Positions 24,968 to 34,885 of a DNA stretch of 64,000 bases are shown here, one piece after another. The translations under genes and the position numbers were made by a program. A model generated the notes under the pieces. It made no database searches, was not told where the DNA came from, and saw only the letters and a program-made list of their open reading frames with translations. Numbering within the stretch: the stretch's first letter is position 1; each line of letters opens with the position of its first letter. The stretch is from Robinsoniella peoriensis (lineage in GTDB: Bacteria; Bacillota; Clostridia; Lachnospirales; Lachnospiraceae): NCBI RefSeq assembly GCF_042680125.1, contig NZ_JBHTNY010000037.1. The stretch is one strand, 5' to 3'.

Positions 24968-27511
24968 CTATAAATCTACTAACATTACTCCTTGTGATTC
25001 TAGCTTCTTCCGATTTAATTTTCCATTTTCAAAGTATTCTTCTCCTTCCCGGATACAGTAAAGTTCTCCAAGAACCCCGCTGTAGTTTAAATTAGGATTC
25101 CATTTTACCTGATAGATAAAATTATTTAGTTTACTTCTTACATCCGACAGCTTTAACTGCTTTTCAGAAAAATCCATGGTTCTGTTGCGAAGCAGCTCTT
25201 CGTATCTTTCCCATAGACTCCACCCATCCAATACATTGCCATTTTCTATCTCAAGTGTTCTGCATATTACCAGACTCATATTCCATTTATTTTCTTCTAT
25301 TAATTTCATGCGATCCGCAATACATGGGCTATTCATATGTTTTACATGTTCATAAAAAAAGTCATCTAAGCCCTCCGAAGAAGTACTTTCGTTTCTTTGC
25401 TGCTTCAATACATTGAGTACTTTTTTATAATATATATCAAACTCTTTCTCTTTCAGGATCTCTCTCATTTCCGACGTCAAAAGTGTAAAGGACTCATCAA
25501 TCCGAAAATCCAACCCATAAATATTCTTTGCCTGGTCCATATCAAAAAAATATACAATACCATCTCTTTTGCAGGAACGGTTAATACGTCCAAGAAACTG
25601 CTCTTCACTATCCAGCTTTGAAATATCTTTAAATCCTATATCCATGTCAATATCTACCCCCGCCTCAATTACCTGGGTAGATACCAGAATCATGCCGCCT
25701 GTGTTCCCTTCCCTGATCGGTCTTAATATCTGCTCACGTTCATACATGGAATCATCTCCTGTAATCAGATACGCTGGAACTTGTATATCACTGTAATTAC
25801 ATAAAGAATCAAAAAATTCGTATGCCGAATCTTTTTTTATGAAAGTAACTAAGACTTTTTTATCGGGCTTACTTTTTTCTAATACCTGCTCCAACAAATG
25901 ATCTATGGTCATTTTCTCTTTTAATAACTCATAAGAAACCGTTACCCGTTTCTGAAACAACGGATGGTTAAAATATTTTTTTCGATCCTCAATCAGCCTC
26001 GTTACGGTACCTTCTCCACCCGCAAGAATATCCAGTCCAGGCAGCGTTGCCGACATTATAATAATTTTCATACCAAGCAGTTCCGAACAAGCCTGCAAAA
26101 ATATTATAATTTCTGCCCATATCGTATTTTTATAGCTTTGAATTTCATCCAGGATCACGATACTGTCCGTTAACTGCATAAAGGAAAATATGTTTTCTTT
26201 TCTATATCCGAAAAGTGTTTCAAAAAAACTTACATGGGTAGACAAAATAAATGGGTAGTTTAGAAACTGGCGGTCCAATAGTGCATTCTGGTAATATTCC
26301 CGCGAATCCTCGGCAATATTTCCCCTGCCGGTAATAGGCATTAACGAATTTACCACCACGATCTGATTCTGTACTTTTTTATCTGTAAATATCTCCTGTA
26401 AATTTTTCCGGTTCTGCTCTACAAGTGTATTAAATGGATAAATATAATATATCTTTTTGCCACTGCCCAACAATTGAAAGCCCAAATTCATAGCTGTATT
26501 ACTTTTCCCGCTTCCGGTAGGTGCCTCCAGAAAATAAATCGTATCTTCCGGATTTTTACGCAATGCTTCCTCAGCATCCAGGAACATTTCACTTCTCATA
26601 CGATTAATATCATTACATTCTACCAAAGACTTTTCCGCTTGTAATATTCTCTCTTTTTCATAATTACGTATACTTTGCAACAACTCCGATCTTTCATAAG
26701 GTTCCTGAAAAGTGTCTGCACATTGAATCGTTCCAAACTCCTTTATTTGTACATTTTCCATGTACTCAGTCGTTGCATAATAATCGCAGGCGACTAATAC
26801 TGAATACAAATACCGCATATAAAAGAAACAAGTGATATCCTGACCCCGGTCCATTCTATCTTTTACATTTGAATACTTTTTCACACATTTTTCAATGGTA
26901 TCACTGGACAGACTGCGCAGTCCGGCATATCCTTCAAGCCCGGACTGTGTCAGTACATCCAGTAGATATCCAATTTCTCCATCTTTTCCCTTAAATTTTG
27001 AAGTAAAATCAATCATCTTCTCCAGATCGCTATGATGCCTGGAGATAACATATGCATTAATCCATACCAGTAACGTTAATAAACATTTATCTTTTTTGGA
27101 ATAACTGCTTTTCTCAATCTCCTCTAAAAAATAATCCAGGTAAATGACTGCTGAAAACAAGGAATGATCCGAACCTGACAAACCATCGAGTGTCTTTATT
27201 GGCACCTTTTTATTTTTCATTTTTTGAATTTGAAATGCGGGATTAATTTTGCCAAAATCATGAAATAAAATAACATTACAAAACATTTTATAAATAAAAC
27301 TTTGAATATTCTCGGGATTATTGGGGAGAAGTTTCAAAGCAAAACGTTTGACCACTATCGATAACTCTTTCTCTTTTTCCAACATTTGAAAATACTTGCC
27401 ACACCGTTGTAAATGTTCCACTAAAGTTTCTTTATCGCTGTCATCCTTCCAGTGAGCATATAACGGATAATCAGCATTTATTACATCCTCCATATTTATA
27501 AATAAACACAT
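24968..27511 (-). CDS. cas3: CRISPR-associated helicase-nuclease Cas3 (HD fused to helicase)
   Basis: An 847-residue Cas3. The N-terminal HD nuclease domain has His84-Asp85 (FHDFGKINPAFQ) and SRHHSDLE. The superfamily 2 helicase follows, with Walker A near residue 330 (EAPTGSGKS), the DEIQ box near 453, STQVIEAGVDIDMD and GRINRS near 640. When Cascade binds a target, Cas3 unwinds and shreds the non-target strand. AAGGAGG lies five bases before the ATG. It is separated from cas5 by 185 bases that contain a strong intrinsic terminator, so its expression may be set apart from the Cascade genes. All motifs look intact. Confidence 0.96.
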   Translation of the reverse strand: MCLFINMEDVINADYPLYAHWKDDSDKETLVEHLQRCGKYFQMLEKEKELSIVVKRFALKLLPNNPENIQSFIYKMFCNVILFHDFGKINPAFQIQKMKNKKVPIKTLDGLSGSDHSLFSAVIYLDYFLEEIEKSSYSKKDKCLLTLLVWINAYVISRHHSDLEKMIDFTSKFKGKDGEIGYLLDVLTQSGLEGYAGLRSLSSDTIEKCVKKYSNVKDRMDRGQDITCFFYMRYLYSVLVACDYYATTEYMENVQIKEFGTIQCADTFQEPYERSELLQSIRNYEKERILQAEKSLVECNDINRMRSEMFLDAEEALRKNPEDTIYFLEAPTGSGKSNTAMNLGFQLLGSGKKIYYIYPFNTLVEQNRKNLQEIFTDKKVQNQIVVVNSLMPITGRGNIAEDSREYYQNALLDRQFLNYPFILSTHVSFFETLFGYRKENIFSFMQLTDSIVILDEIQSYKNTIWAEIIIFLQACSELLGMKIIIMSATLPGLDILAGGEGTVTRLIEDRKKYFNHPLFQKRVTVSYELLKEKMTIDHLLEQVLEKSKPDKKVLVTFIKKDSAYEFFDSLCNYSDIQVPAYLITGDDSMYEREQILRPIREGNTGGMILVSTQVIEAGVDIDMDIGFKDISKLDSEEQFLGRINRSCKRDGIVYFFDMDQAKNIYGLDFRIDESFTLLTSEMREILKEKEFDIYYKKVLNVLKQQRNESTSSEGLDDFFYEHVKHMNSPCIADRMKLIEENKWNMSLVICRTLEIENGNVLDGWSLWERYEELLRNRTMDFSEKQLKLSDVRSKLNNFIYQVKWNPNLNYSGVLGELYCIREGEEYFENGKLNRKKLESQGVMLVDL

Positions 27512-27566
27512 AATTCCCTCCTTAATTACTATTGACTATACTTTAAGTTATCTATATTTTACTAGC

Positions 27567-27610
27567 AAAAAACCGCAGAATATAGAATGTTACTTCTATA
27601 CTCTGCGGTT
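27567..27610 (-). terminator. Intrinsic terminator between cas5 and cas3
   Basis: On the minus strand AACCGCAGAGTATAGAA pairs with TTCTATATTCTGCGGTT (one mismatch) and is followed by six T. It stands in the gap between the Cascade genes and cas3. No obvious promoter was found between it and cas3. Confidence 0.8.
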
Positions 27611-27696
27611 TCCTCCTTACCTGCAACCAATTTAAATTAATGCCTTTAACCAAATCACTTAGAGCGTTTTATGTCCTAAAAAATAATATTTGTTCA

Positions 27697-28401
27697 TTAA
27701 TAAAAAACAATATTTCTGTCACCAATCTGATAAACATCCTTTTCGCACTGCACTATTTCAGCATCCGTTAGAATAAATTTTTTAACCTCATACAGATTCG
27801 TCACTTCTTTTAAACCTGTCGGCAAATATTCTCCATATTTAAAAGACATCTCATCCATGTCAAACTCAACAACATCTGCAGGCACTAAGCTATGAAGCTT
27901 TTTTTCCTCGCATTCTATCATCTGCGCCTCTATTATTTCCACTTCATCGATATCTGCCAGATGATTATTTCTTCCAAGATAAGGTGTATAAATGCACCGC
28001 CTGTTTACCATGAAATCTGCTAATTTCTTACTTTCCGGATCCTGTATCAAGACGCAGACTGTCCAGTCCGGATGCTCCAGCCATTGTTCTTTCACAATTA
28101 GATTTCCGCCCATTTCCTGAGAAGCATATCCTACTGTATTATTGTAAAACTGAATTTTCTTTTGAAAATAGCCATGTTCTCCTTCCGGTATTACCGAGAT
28201 CTGAATATCCTTTAATTTTTCATAAAATTCCGGATACCTGTCATATTTGTGTTCATATCCCTGATACCCCATAATTGCACCAAACATGCCTAAAAGCGCT
28301 ACTTTATGAATATTGCCATACGTAAAATAATAGTAGGTATTAACTTCAGGCACTTTAAAAAAGGCGTTTTTACCTCTTAACCTGAATTTTAAAATTTCCA
28401 T
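27697..28401 (-). CDS. cas5: Cascade subunit Cas5 (type I-B)
   Basis: About 234 residues with the Cas5 N-terminal pattern MEILKFRLRGKNAFFKVPEVNTYY in shortened form (FRLRGKNAFFKVPEV), then LLGMFGAIMGYQGYE. Cas5 caps the 5' handle of crRNA in the Cascade complex. The ATG at 28401 is one base after the cas7 stop, with a GAGGTG ribosome site inside the end of cas7; the longer frame inside cas7 is discarded. It is the last gene before the internal terminator, so it closes the effector part of the operon. Confidence 0.92.
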   Translation of the reverse strand: MEILKFRLRGKNAFFKVPEVNTYYYFTYGNIHKVALLGMFGAIMGYQGYEHKYDRYPEFYEKLKDIQISVIPEGEHGYFQKKIQFYNNTVGYASQEMGGNLIVKEQWLEHPDWTVCVLIQDPESKKLADFMVNRRCIYTPYLGRNNHLADIDEVEIIEAQMIECEEKKLHSLVPADVVEFDMDEMSFKYGEYLPTGLKEVTNLYEVKKFILTDAEIVQCEKDVYQIGDRNIVFY

Positions 28402-28402
28402 A

Positions 28403-29350
28403 TCACACCTCTTTCCGGGTGATGATATTAAAATACCGTGCTCCTTCCACATCTGCCTCAATCTTCGTTGTGTATGGATTAAAATATATTTCTACAGATT
28501 TAACCTTGTCCTTCACTTTATTTAATAAATCAGAACAATTCAAACGAATGATATTTTGCTCATCGTCACCTTTTTCAAATGAAATATATTCGGATAAGCA
28601 TGGCAGATATAAATCTGCTTCTGTTTCTACAAAAAGTGCAAATTCATTATCACATCCGGCTTTTGCATTGGTAGCAAATGCCGTGGCAGAAACGATGGAA
28701 GTCTCTTTAAAATTCTGATAATCCTCTTCTGTATACCCTTCCGTCACTCCTAATTCCACATATTCTTTGTACGCAAGGGGATTGATCACAAATGGGTAGA
28801 AATAGTGAGCCTCATTACTGACTATTTTAGTTCCAAGGGTAGAGTTCTTTGCCTCTTCCCCATCCTTGACTTTGGATGCATCGCGAAATGGAGAAAGGAT
28901 AGGCTGCTCCTGGGGATCGGTTTCATCGTATTTATTAAATCCTTGTCCGATTTGAACAGCACCAGTAATAGAAATATTATTGCCGGATTCTGCAAATGTT
29001 GCACCAAAGTTTTTAACATCTACCGCTTGAAATAAATTTCGAAGTACAGATTCAATATCTTTACAATCTTTTAAATCCGTCACATCAAATATCTGCTCAT
29101 AACGTTCTTTCAGACTTCTTGGTATTAAGGAAACATCTCCCTTTTTACCTTTCTCAAACCTCATTGATTTTATATATATCACAGGTTTGCCCTGATTATC
29201 CCACATCTTTTTCATTGGATATTTTAGTGCCTTATCACTTCCAAAGGTAGATCCATCAGAAGTAGTTTTCGGATACCCGGAAAAATCAGCATTCCAGTTA
29301 GCCATAACGGATGCGATTCCCAAAACACCATATACTCTTTTATTCATCAT
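28403..29350 (-). CDS. cas7: Cascade backbone subunit Cas7/Csh2 (type I-B)
   Basis: A 315-residue Csh2-type Cas7. It has the typical opening NKRVYGVLGIASVMANWNADFSG, then KKMWDNQGKPVIYIKSMRFE and NFGATFAESGNNISITGAVQIGQG. Several copies form the helical backbone that holds the crRNA spacer. Its ATG overlaps the cas8b stop (ATGA), so it is translationally coupled to cas8b, and cas5 follows directly. Length and motifs are normal for the family. Confidence 0.95.
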   Translation of the reverse strand: MMNKRVYGVLGIASVMANWNADFSGYPKTTSDGSTFGSDKALKYPMKKMWDNQGKPVIYIKSMRFEKGKKGDVSLIPRSLKERYEQIFDVTDLKDCKDIESVLRNLFQAVDVKNFGATFAESGNNISITGAVQIGQGFNKYDETDPQEQPILSPFRDASKVKDGEEAKNSTLGTKIVSNEAHYFYPFVINPLAYKEYVELGVTEGYTEEDYQNFKETSIVSATAFATNAKAGCDNEFALFVETEADLYLPCLSEYISFEKGDDEQNIIRLNCSDLLNKVKDKVKSVEIYFNPYTTKIEADVEGARYFNIITRKEV

Positions 29351-31131
29351 AACTCTTCCCCACCTTCCTGGTTTTTCTTATTGTAAATAAGTAATTCTGC
29401 TGTAAATCCTGCGGCTATCATTTCTTTGTTCAGCGACTCATTTTCCTTAGGCATATAGTCCATGATATGAGTAAATATTTTTTCAGCCCGATTATCCGGA
29501 TAGTGGGAAATATCATAATTATATTTCTTATAAAGCTGTAATAATCTGCGTTTTATAACTGTATGATTTTTTGCATTTAAATAAGGATTTACTAAAGAAG
29601 ATGGCTTGTTATTTGCCTTACTTTTCGAAATCAGATAAGAAACCATCTGTCCGGCTGCGTAGCCAAACTCGTCTCCCGACATGAATTCCCAATCATCTTT
29701 TAAATTCATTTTTTCCCATAATATTTTTCTGACATTCTCCATTCTTAACTCCATCCCCCTATCTTTGCTAAAATAATCAATCAGTGACCATCTTAAATTA
29801 AATTGCCTTCGTGCCAAAAACACTCTTCCGTTTCCAATTGCATTTATAATCAAATCCATAGAAATTTTATCAAGCAATTCTTCCACATTTTCTCTGCATC
29901 CTTTATAAAACCATGCAAAAAGGCGATCCCTGCTTTCCAAAAGAGTCCTCTTTAACACTCCGTCCGTTATTGCAATATCCTTAGCTTCCGTAAAGAAATT
30001 ATTTGAAAGCTTATTTTCAAAAAAAGTTTGATCTATGAGTCCCTTCAGCATCCAAAGCTTATCATGGGATGTATTATACTGTATGTCATATTTCTCCAAG
30101 GTTTTATCAGGAATCCCAATACCATTTCTCAAATAAAATACTGGTTGTAAGTTTGTATTATAATTACTGATAATATCACCTTGATGAATTTCAACTTCTT
30201 TCCCTTTTTTCAGACGTAAAAAATAGCCATTTTCCAATCCCTGAGGCTCTTCTGTATTCGAATATCCGCGAATTCTCAGATGATCTGCATCAATATATAC
30301 ATTAACCTTTCCTTTCGATGCAAAACCCATTAAATAATCAAATAATTTGGCCTGCAAAATTGCCTGATTTTTATCTAAAAGATACGGCACCGCCACTTTT
30401 CTGGTCCTGTTAGCCAGATAAGGTTTCTTTGCGTTCATACCCATATTATCATTTGGAAGCCCCAGTATTTCCCCAGACTCCACTTCGTTAATATCATTAT
30501 TATTAAAAATATTTGGAAATAAGTAACGGCTTCCCTCGCATTTATATAAAGCCTGCGTTTCTTCCCAATCCTCTACAATAAAAAAGAATTTCAAATAATC
30601 TTTTCGTTCCAGATCTATATCTTCCCAAATATCTTTTTCGGCAACACATTTTCTAATTTTTTCTATCAGCGTAACATTGGGTTTTCCCAGTTCTTGCTCT
30701 GTAGCTTCATATAAAACTTTAGCTTTTAATTTCTTCCCATACTTTATTTCCGGATATTTTAAAAGTTCATAATAAGAATCTATTATCTCTTCTGTTAATT
30801 TTTCTTCCTTTACACTATCCTTTTTCATCCACAGAGACAAATAATTGTTAGAATGAATAATTTTCTTTGCGTCAACTGGCTTATTCATTTCTAAAAGTTT
30901 ACTATAATAATCCAAATAACATATCTTATTGTAAATGGAATCTGTTTTTCCTATTATTTCATCATTTTTTCTATCATACCGGATATCTAATGTCTTCTCG
31001 ATATTATAACTATCTTCCGTCAATTTAATAATCCGATAGGTACCATCCTTAGGAACATACTCATCCAGTACCAGCCGATCCCCCTTTTGTTGAAGGATTT
31101 GCTGAAAAACTTCCATAGCTTCCTGTAACAT
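29347..31131 (-). CDS. cas8b: Cascade large subunit Cas8b/Csh1 (type I-B)
   Basis: A 594-residue protein. The N-terminal segment YYSKLLEMNKPVDAKKIIHS and NNYLSLWMKKDSV matches the Csh1 form of Cas8b, as does its place between cas6 and cas7. Cas8b recognises the PAM and recruits Cas3. It lies 20 bases after cas6 with AGGGG upstream of the ATG. Cas8 proteins diverge fast, so the call rests on these motifs together with gene order and length. Confidence 0.92.
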   Translation of the reverse strand: MLQEAMEVFQQILQQKGDRLVLDEYVPKDGTYRIIKLTEDSYNIEKTLDIRYDRKNDEIIGKTDSIYNKICYLDYYSKLLEMNKPVDAKKIIHSNNYLSLWMKKDSVKEEKLTEEIIDSYYELLKYPEIKYGKKLKAKVLYEATEQELGKPNVTLIEKIRKCVAEKDIWEDIDLERKDYLKFFFIVEDWEETQALYKCEGSRYLFPNIFNNNDINEVESGEILGLPNDNMGMNAKKPYLANRTRKVAVPYLLDKNQAILQAKLFDYLMGFASKGKVNVYIDADHLRIRGYSNTEEPQGLENGYFLRLKKGKEVEIHQGDIISNYNTNLQPVFYLRNGIGIPDKTLEKYDIQYNTSHDKLWMLKGLIDQTFFENKLSNNFFTEAKDIAITDGVLKRTLLESRDRLFAWFYKGCRENVEELLDKISMDLIINAIGNGRVFLARRQFNLRWSLIDYFSKDRGMELRMENVRKILWEKMNLKDDWEFMSGDEFGYAAGQMVSYLISKSKANNKPSSLVNPYLNAKNHTVIKRRLLQLYKKYNYDISHYPDNRAEKIFTHIMDYMPKENESLNKEMIAAGFTAELLIYNKKNQEGGEEL

Positions 31132-31151
31132 CCGATCACCCCTTTGCTATG

Positions 31152-31844
31152 TTACAAATACCGATAATTAATAAAGCCCGCTCCTCGGGCATTATTCTCT
31201 CCTATTCCAGTTCCTATCGCCATATACCATAATTTTTGCGCCGTAGGATTTTTCGATACAATCATATTTACCTTATCACCTAACAAAGTAATTCCCTTAT
31301 ACGGCACACGCACCGGCACCTTATTTTTAAATTCAATATAATCATAAAGAGAAAAATCTTCATCTAATTTTTCACCCATTAACTGATTATATTTTTTAAC
31401 CAGATTAATTTTCAAACGTTTTTCAAACTCCTGCACGTTCATCTGATCCCGCCAGTAACCATATTCTGTCTTTATTACAACTGGTGTTAAAGTATAAATT
31501 TTTTCTAATACTTTCTGCTGAATAATTTTTATTTCGCCATTTAATCCCACAATTTCTTTTGACGAATGATGACTCAGTATATTCGAAAAATATTCTGCAA
31601 GTTCCTGCCGAACAGTTCGAATTCTCATAACATAAATCTTACCCTGTTGATAAATTCCATCTTTTTCACATGGATATGGAAGATCATAAACATAATATTT
31701 AAACTCTCTTCTATTATGTAATTCCAGAAATTTATCTGTTTTTCCAAGCGCACTATCCAGGAAATAGGCGATTGTTCCGGTAGCTTTGGCATAGTCCATA
31801 TTTTCTAACAGACGTACCCGCAGCTGGTATTCAAAAACTAACAA
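31152..31844 (-). CDS. cas6: CRISPR pre-crRNA endoribonuclease Cas6
   Basis: A 230-residue protein with a double ferredoxin fold pattern and the C-terminal glycine-rich loop GIGENNARGAGFI that marks Cas6. It cuts within each repeat to leave the ATTGAAAC handle. Two repeat variants are present in the flanking arrays and this is the only cas6 seen, so it must process both. The start codon is TTG, about 11 bases after GGAGGAG. It is the first gene of the operon, about 128 bases downstream of the predicted transcription start. Confidence 0.92.
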   Translation of the reverse strand: MLVFEYQLRVRLLENMDYAKATGTIAYFLDSALGKTDKFLELHNRREFKYYVYDLPYPCEKDGIYQQGKIYVMRIRTVRQELAEYFSNILSHHSSKEIVGLNGEIKIIQQKVLEKIYTLTPVVIKTEYGYWRDQMNVQEFEKRLKINLVKKYNQLMGEKLDEDFSLYDYIEFKNKVPVRVPYKGITLLGDKVNMIVSKNPTAQKLWYMAIGTGIGENNARGAGFINYRYL

Positions 31845-31867
31845 TTGTAACTCACTCCTCCCATTAA

Positions 31868-31929
31868 TAAGTAAATCTAAATAATATAGATCTAATAATT
31901 TAATATAAAAATAGTGTATTATTTTAGAT
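31868..31929. promoter_or_regulatory. Inverted repeat in the cas leader
   Basis: ATCTAAATAATA and TATTATTTTAGAT form a 12-13 base stem with a one-base bulge in the untranslated leader of cas6. Possible regulator site or RNA hairpin. Confidence 0.4.
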
Positions 31930-31978
31930 CAATATAATTTAAATTTCTTTGGTTAATTTGTGTATTTTTCACAGTAAT

Positions 31979-32007
31979 ATTATATTATAAATGGTATATT
32001 TTGTCAA
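31979..32007 (-). promoter_or_regulatory. Promoter of the cas operon
   Basis: A full-consensus promoter on the minus strand: TTGACA (32002-32007), a 17-base spacer and TATAAT (31979-31984). It lies between cas6 and array 2. Confidence 0.8.
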
Positions 32008-32096
32008 ATTAAATACTAAATTATCGAATAATATTTTTGTTGATTTATATTCTTTAAATTTGTACTGTGTGGATTAGGTTGGATGTGCATACTCCT

Positions 32097-34069
32097 GTTT
32101 TTATATGTCCTATATTGATATTAATCGGAATGTTGGAAAAAATACGATAAAAATAACAATCGTTTCAATATATCCTATATTGATATTAATCACTGAGACG
32201 CGGTGAGGCCCTGGCACTTACCATTTTGTTTCAATATATCCTATATTGATATTAATCGGTACTATGAACACAAAAGTAAATGGTTTACGAGAGTTTCAAT
32301 ATATTCTATATTGATATTAATCCAAAGGACGTGGATATAACCGGTACCATAAGAGCGTTTCAATATATCCTATATTGATATTAATCATTCATCCAATTTG
32401 AGGACACTCGGAAATATAAAGGGTTTCAATATATCCTATATTGATATTAATCGGCACAACCTGTCTATGCTGGATACAGAATCGATGTTTCAATATATCC
32501 TATATTGATATTAATCTAGAGTCCAATTTGAAAATTACGAAGTTACCAAAAGAGTTTCAATATATCCTATATTGATATTAATCAGGGCAGCATATGCAAA
32601 ACATGATAGTGATTACCAGTTTCAATATATCCTATATTGATATTAATCTCGAAGCCCTGAAGCCATTAGGGACCTGGTTGTTGTTTCAATATATCCTATA
32701 TTGATATTAATCAAAATACGGAAACGTACAATCCATATTAGCTTACGAGTTTCAATATATCCTATATTGATATTAATCATTAGATGAGGTAGAAAAAGTA
32801 TATCCTGGACAATAGTTTCAATATATCCTATATTGATATTAATCACAATTCCTGCAAGCGGGCAAAAAATAAAGTGTAGTTTCAATATATCCTATATTGA
32901 TATTAATCTGCCGGTTCCGGTACCAGATTCAATTGTGCTTTCCGTTTCAATATATCCTATATTGATATTAATCCTTCGAGATCGTTACGTTTACCCTGAC
33001 GTTCCAAAGTTTCAATATATCCTATATTGATATTAATCTGATATTAAAGGCTTGCGTGTGCCGCGGAAACTGTTTCAATATATTCTATATTGATATTAAT
33101 CTACTACCGCCTTCCCTATCCCAAACCCTTTCTTCGTTTCAATATATCCTATATTGATATTAATCGAACGTTCACTGGGGATAAAAGGAGAGATCAGAAG
33201 TTTCAATATATCCTATATTGATATTAATCGTCCGGGTGACATTATTATGTTCGACTGGGAGAGTTTCAATATATCCTATATTGATATTAATCATGGTGGT
33301 GTAATGGATATCATAACAGAAAATTTGTTTCAATATATCCTATATTGATATTAATCATCTGATAGCCATGCCTGGAAAGATGGAAACCATATGAGTTTCA
33401 ATATATCCTATATTGATATTAATCTTCCGAAGAACAATCGGATTTGCCATTTAAGTAGGGTTTCAATATATCCTATATTGATATTAATCGCGATTTTATC
33501 TGTAACAAGTCTTGTATCCATTCCCGTTTCAATATATCCTATATTGATATTAATCCCGAATCTGTTTATCAATAAAATCTGCAGATTGGTTTCAATATAT
33601 CCTATATTGATATTAATCTTATGACAGCCGGCAAACATTAAATGCGTTTGAGTTTCAATATATCCTATATTGATATTAATCGAAAAAAGAAAAATAGAAG
33701 TAGATCAATTTATATCGTTTCAATATATCCTATATTGATATTAATCAAATCAACATATTCAGGGGCATTTTAACAGTCAAGCGTTTCAATATATCCTATA
33801 TTGATATTAATCGTCAGTACACCTTTCGTTGCCTTTAAGCATTTGCGTTTCAATATATCCTATATTGATATTAATCTTGACGGAATATATTTCAAATGCG
33901 AAAAAAGATTAGTTTCAATATATCCTATATTGATATTAATCCAGGTTCCGATCGGAACAGCTCCGGAGAGTAAGGTTTCAATATATCCTATATTGATATT
34001 AATCAAACCTGACAAGCTGTTATTGATATTGCATGGGCAGTTTCAATATATCCTATATTGATATTAATC
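32097..34069 (-). CRISPR. CRISPR array 2, 31 repeats and 30 spacers
   Basis: Thirty-base repeats, GTTTCAATATATCC then TATATTGATATTAATC on the plus strand. They differ from array 1 at repeat positions 10, 21 and 22. Spacers are about 33-38 bases. The repeats at 32293 and 33072 share a C-to-T change at position 13. The first repeat (32097-32126) has three changes and marks the distal end, so transcription is on the minus strand from the leader on the right, giving the same ATTGAAAC handle as array 1. Confidence 0.98.
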
Positions 34070-34440
34070 CAACGCATTTCCCGCCTTCTTTCTTACCACT
34101 ATATCCTAAAATCCCCACTAAATCAAGGTTTTTCTCATTTTTTACCAAGCAAGACAAAATTTTTTACTATCCCCGCATCCTCACCCATTTTCCTATATAA
34201 AATAAGGCTTTATTCCTAAAACACAAATACACCGCCTGGTAAATTTATTACTCTTTGAAGTTCTAAAACTATCTGCTTCACAATCCCTGACCCCTTTTTT
34301 ATAATTACTCTGCCAATTTGAAGTGTATTTTTTATAATTTAGTACCAGCACTGCCCCTAAGGAAAGCCCGCATAAATTTAACTGACTAGAAATATTATCA
34401 CAATATTTTGAAAAAGCCTGGTATAAATTTTCATATGTGG
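34070..34440 (-). promoter_or_regulatory. Leader and promoter of CRISPR array 2
   Basis: On the minus strand TTGATT (34121-34126), a 17-base spacer and TATAGT (34098-34103), at the same distance from the first repeat as in array 1. The last bases, GAAATGCGTTG, are identical to array 1. The rest of the stretch to 34440 has no gene that I can support. Confidence 0.72.
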
Positions 34441-34632
34441 TTCATCCTCCTTTGCATAGAGTGAAAAAATCCAGTAAATAATATTATCTTACTATGTCAA
34501 ATAAGACATTGTTTCATTCCAACAGATGAATTCTGCCTCAGACCATAAAGATAGATATTCTTCATACAATACTTTCCACATATTTTTATATCCATTTTTA
34601 TAATATTTTATTATAGCAAATGAATGCAGGAA

Positions 34633-34688
34633 ATATAGCACGGAATATAAGAACCCGTATATTCCGTGCTATATCTATAATTTTTTTT
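34633..34688. terminator. Strong bidirectional hairpin terminator
   Basis: A perfect 17-base stem (ATATAGCACGGAATATA, 34633-34649, and its complement, 34658-34674) with an 8-base loop. On the plus strand eight T follow within seven bases; on the minus strand the T content is weaker. It insulates array 2 from the VOC gene. Confidence 0.8.
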
Positions 34689-34719
34689 ATTAGATGAATT
34701 TTATAGCTGCATTTCGGTT

Positions 34720-34863
34720 TTGCTTTTTAGTTTTGCATTTTGGTGTTGCTTTTCGGTATTGCTTTTTGGTATTGCTTTTCGGTAATGCTTTTCGGTATTC
34801 ATCTCAGAATGGCTTTTCGGCCCTGTTCTTCGGTTCTGTTTTTCGGTCTTGTATTTCGCTACT
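34720..34863. repeat. 13-bp degenerate tandem repeat
   Basis: Six contiguous 13-base units close to TTGCTTTTCGGTA (34720-34797), a short break, then four more degenerate 13-base units (34812-34863) with a TTTTCGG core. It lies directly past the VOC gene stop. The open frames over it are low-complexity artefacts. Confidence 0.85.
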
Positions 34864-34885
34864 TATATTCTTTCACATATCATTT

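Noticed and set aside
32643..34061. Open frames over CRISPR array 2 that read as repeated YPILILI or NINIGYIET peptides
   Set aside because: They are translations of the CRISPR repeats and spacers in phase, not genes. The same applies to frames over array 1 at 21591-22369.
34200..34330. A decayed second cas2 beside array 2
   Set aside because: A short CCTGGTAAATT match to the end of the cas2 region is present, but no reading frame gives Cas2-like protein; it is better explained as shared leader sequence.
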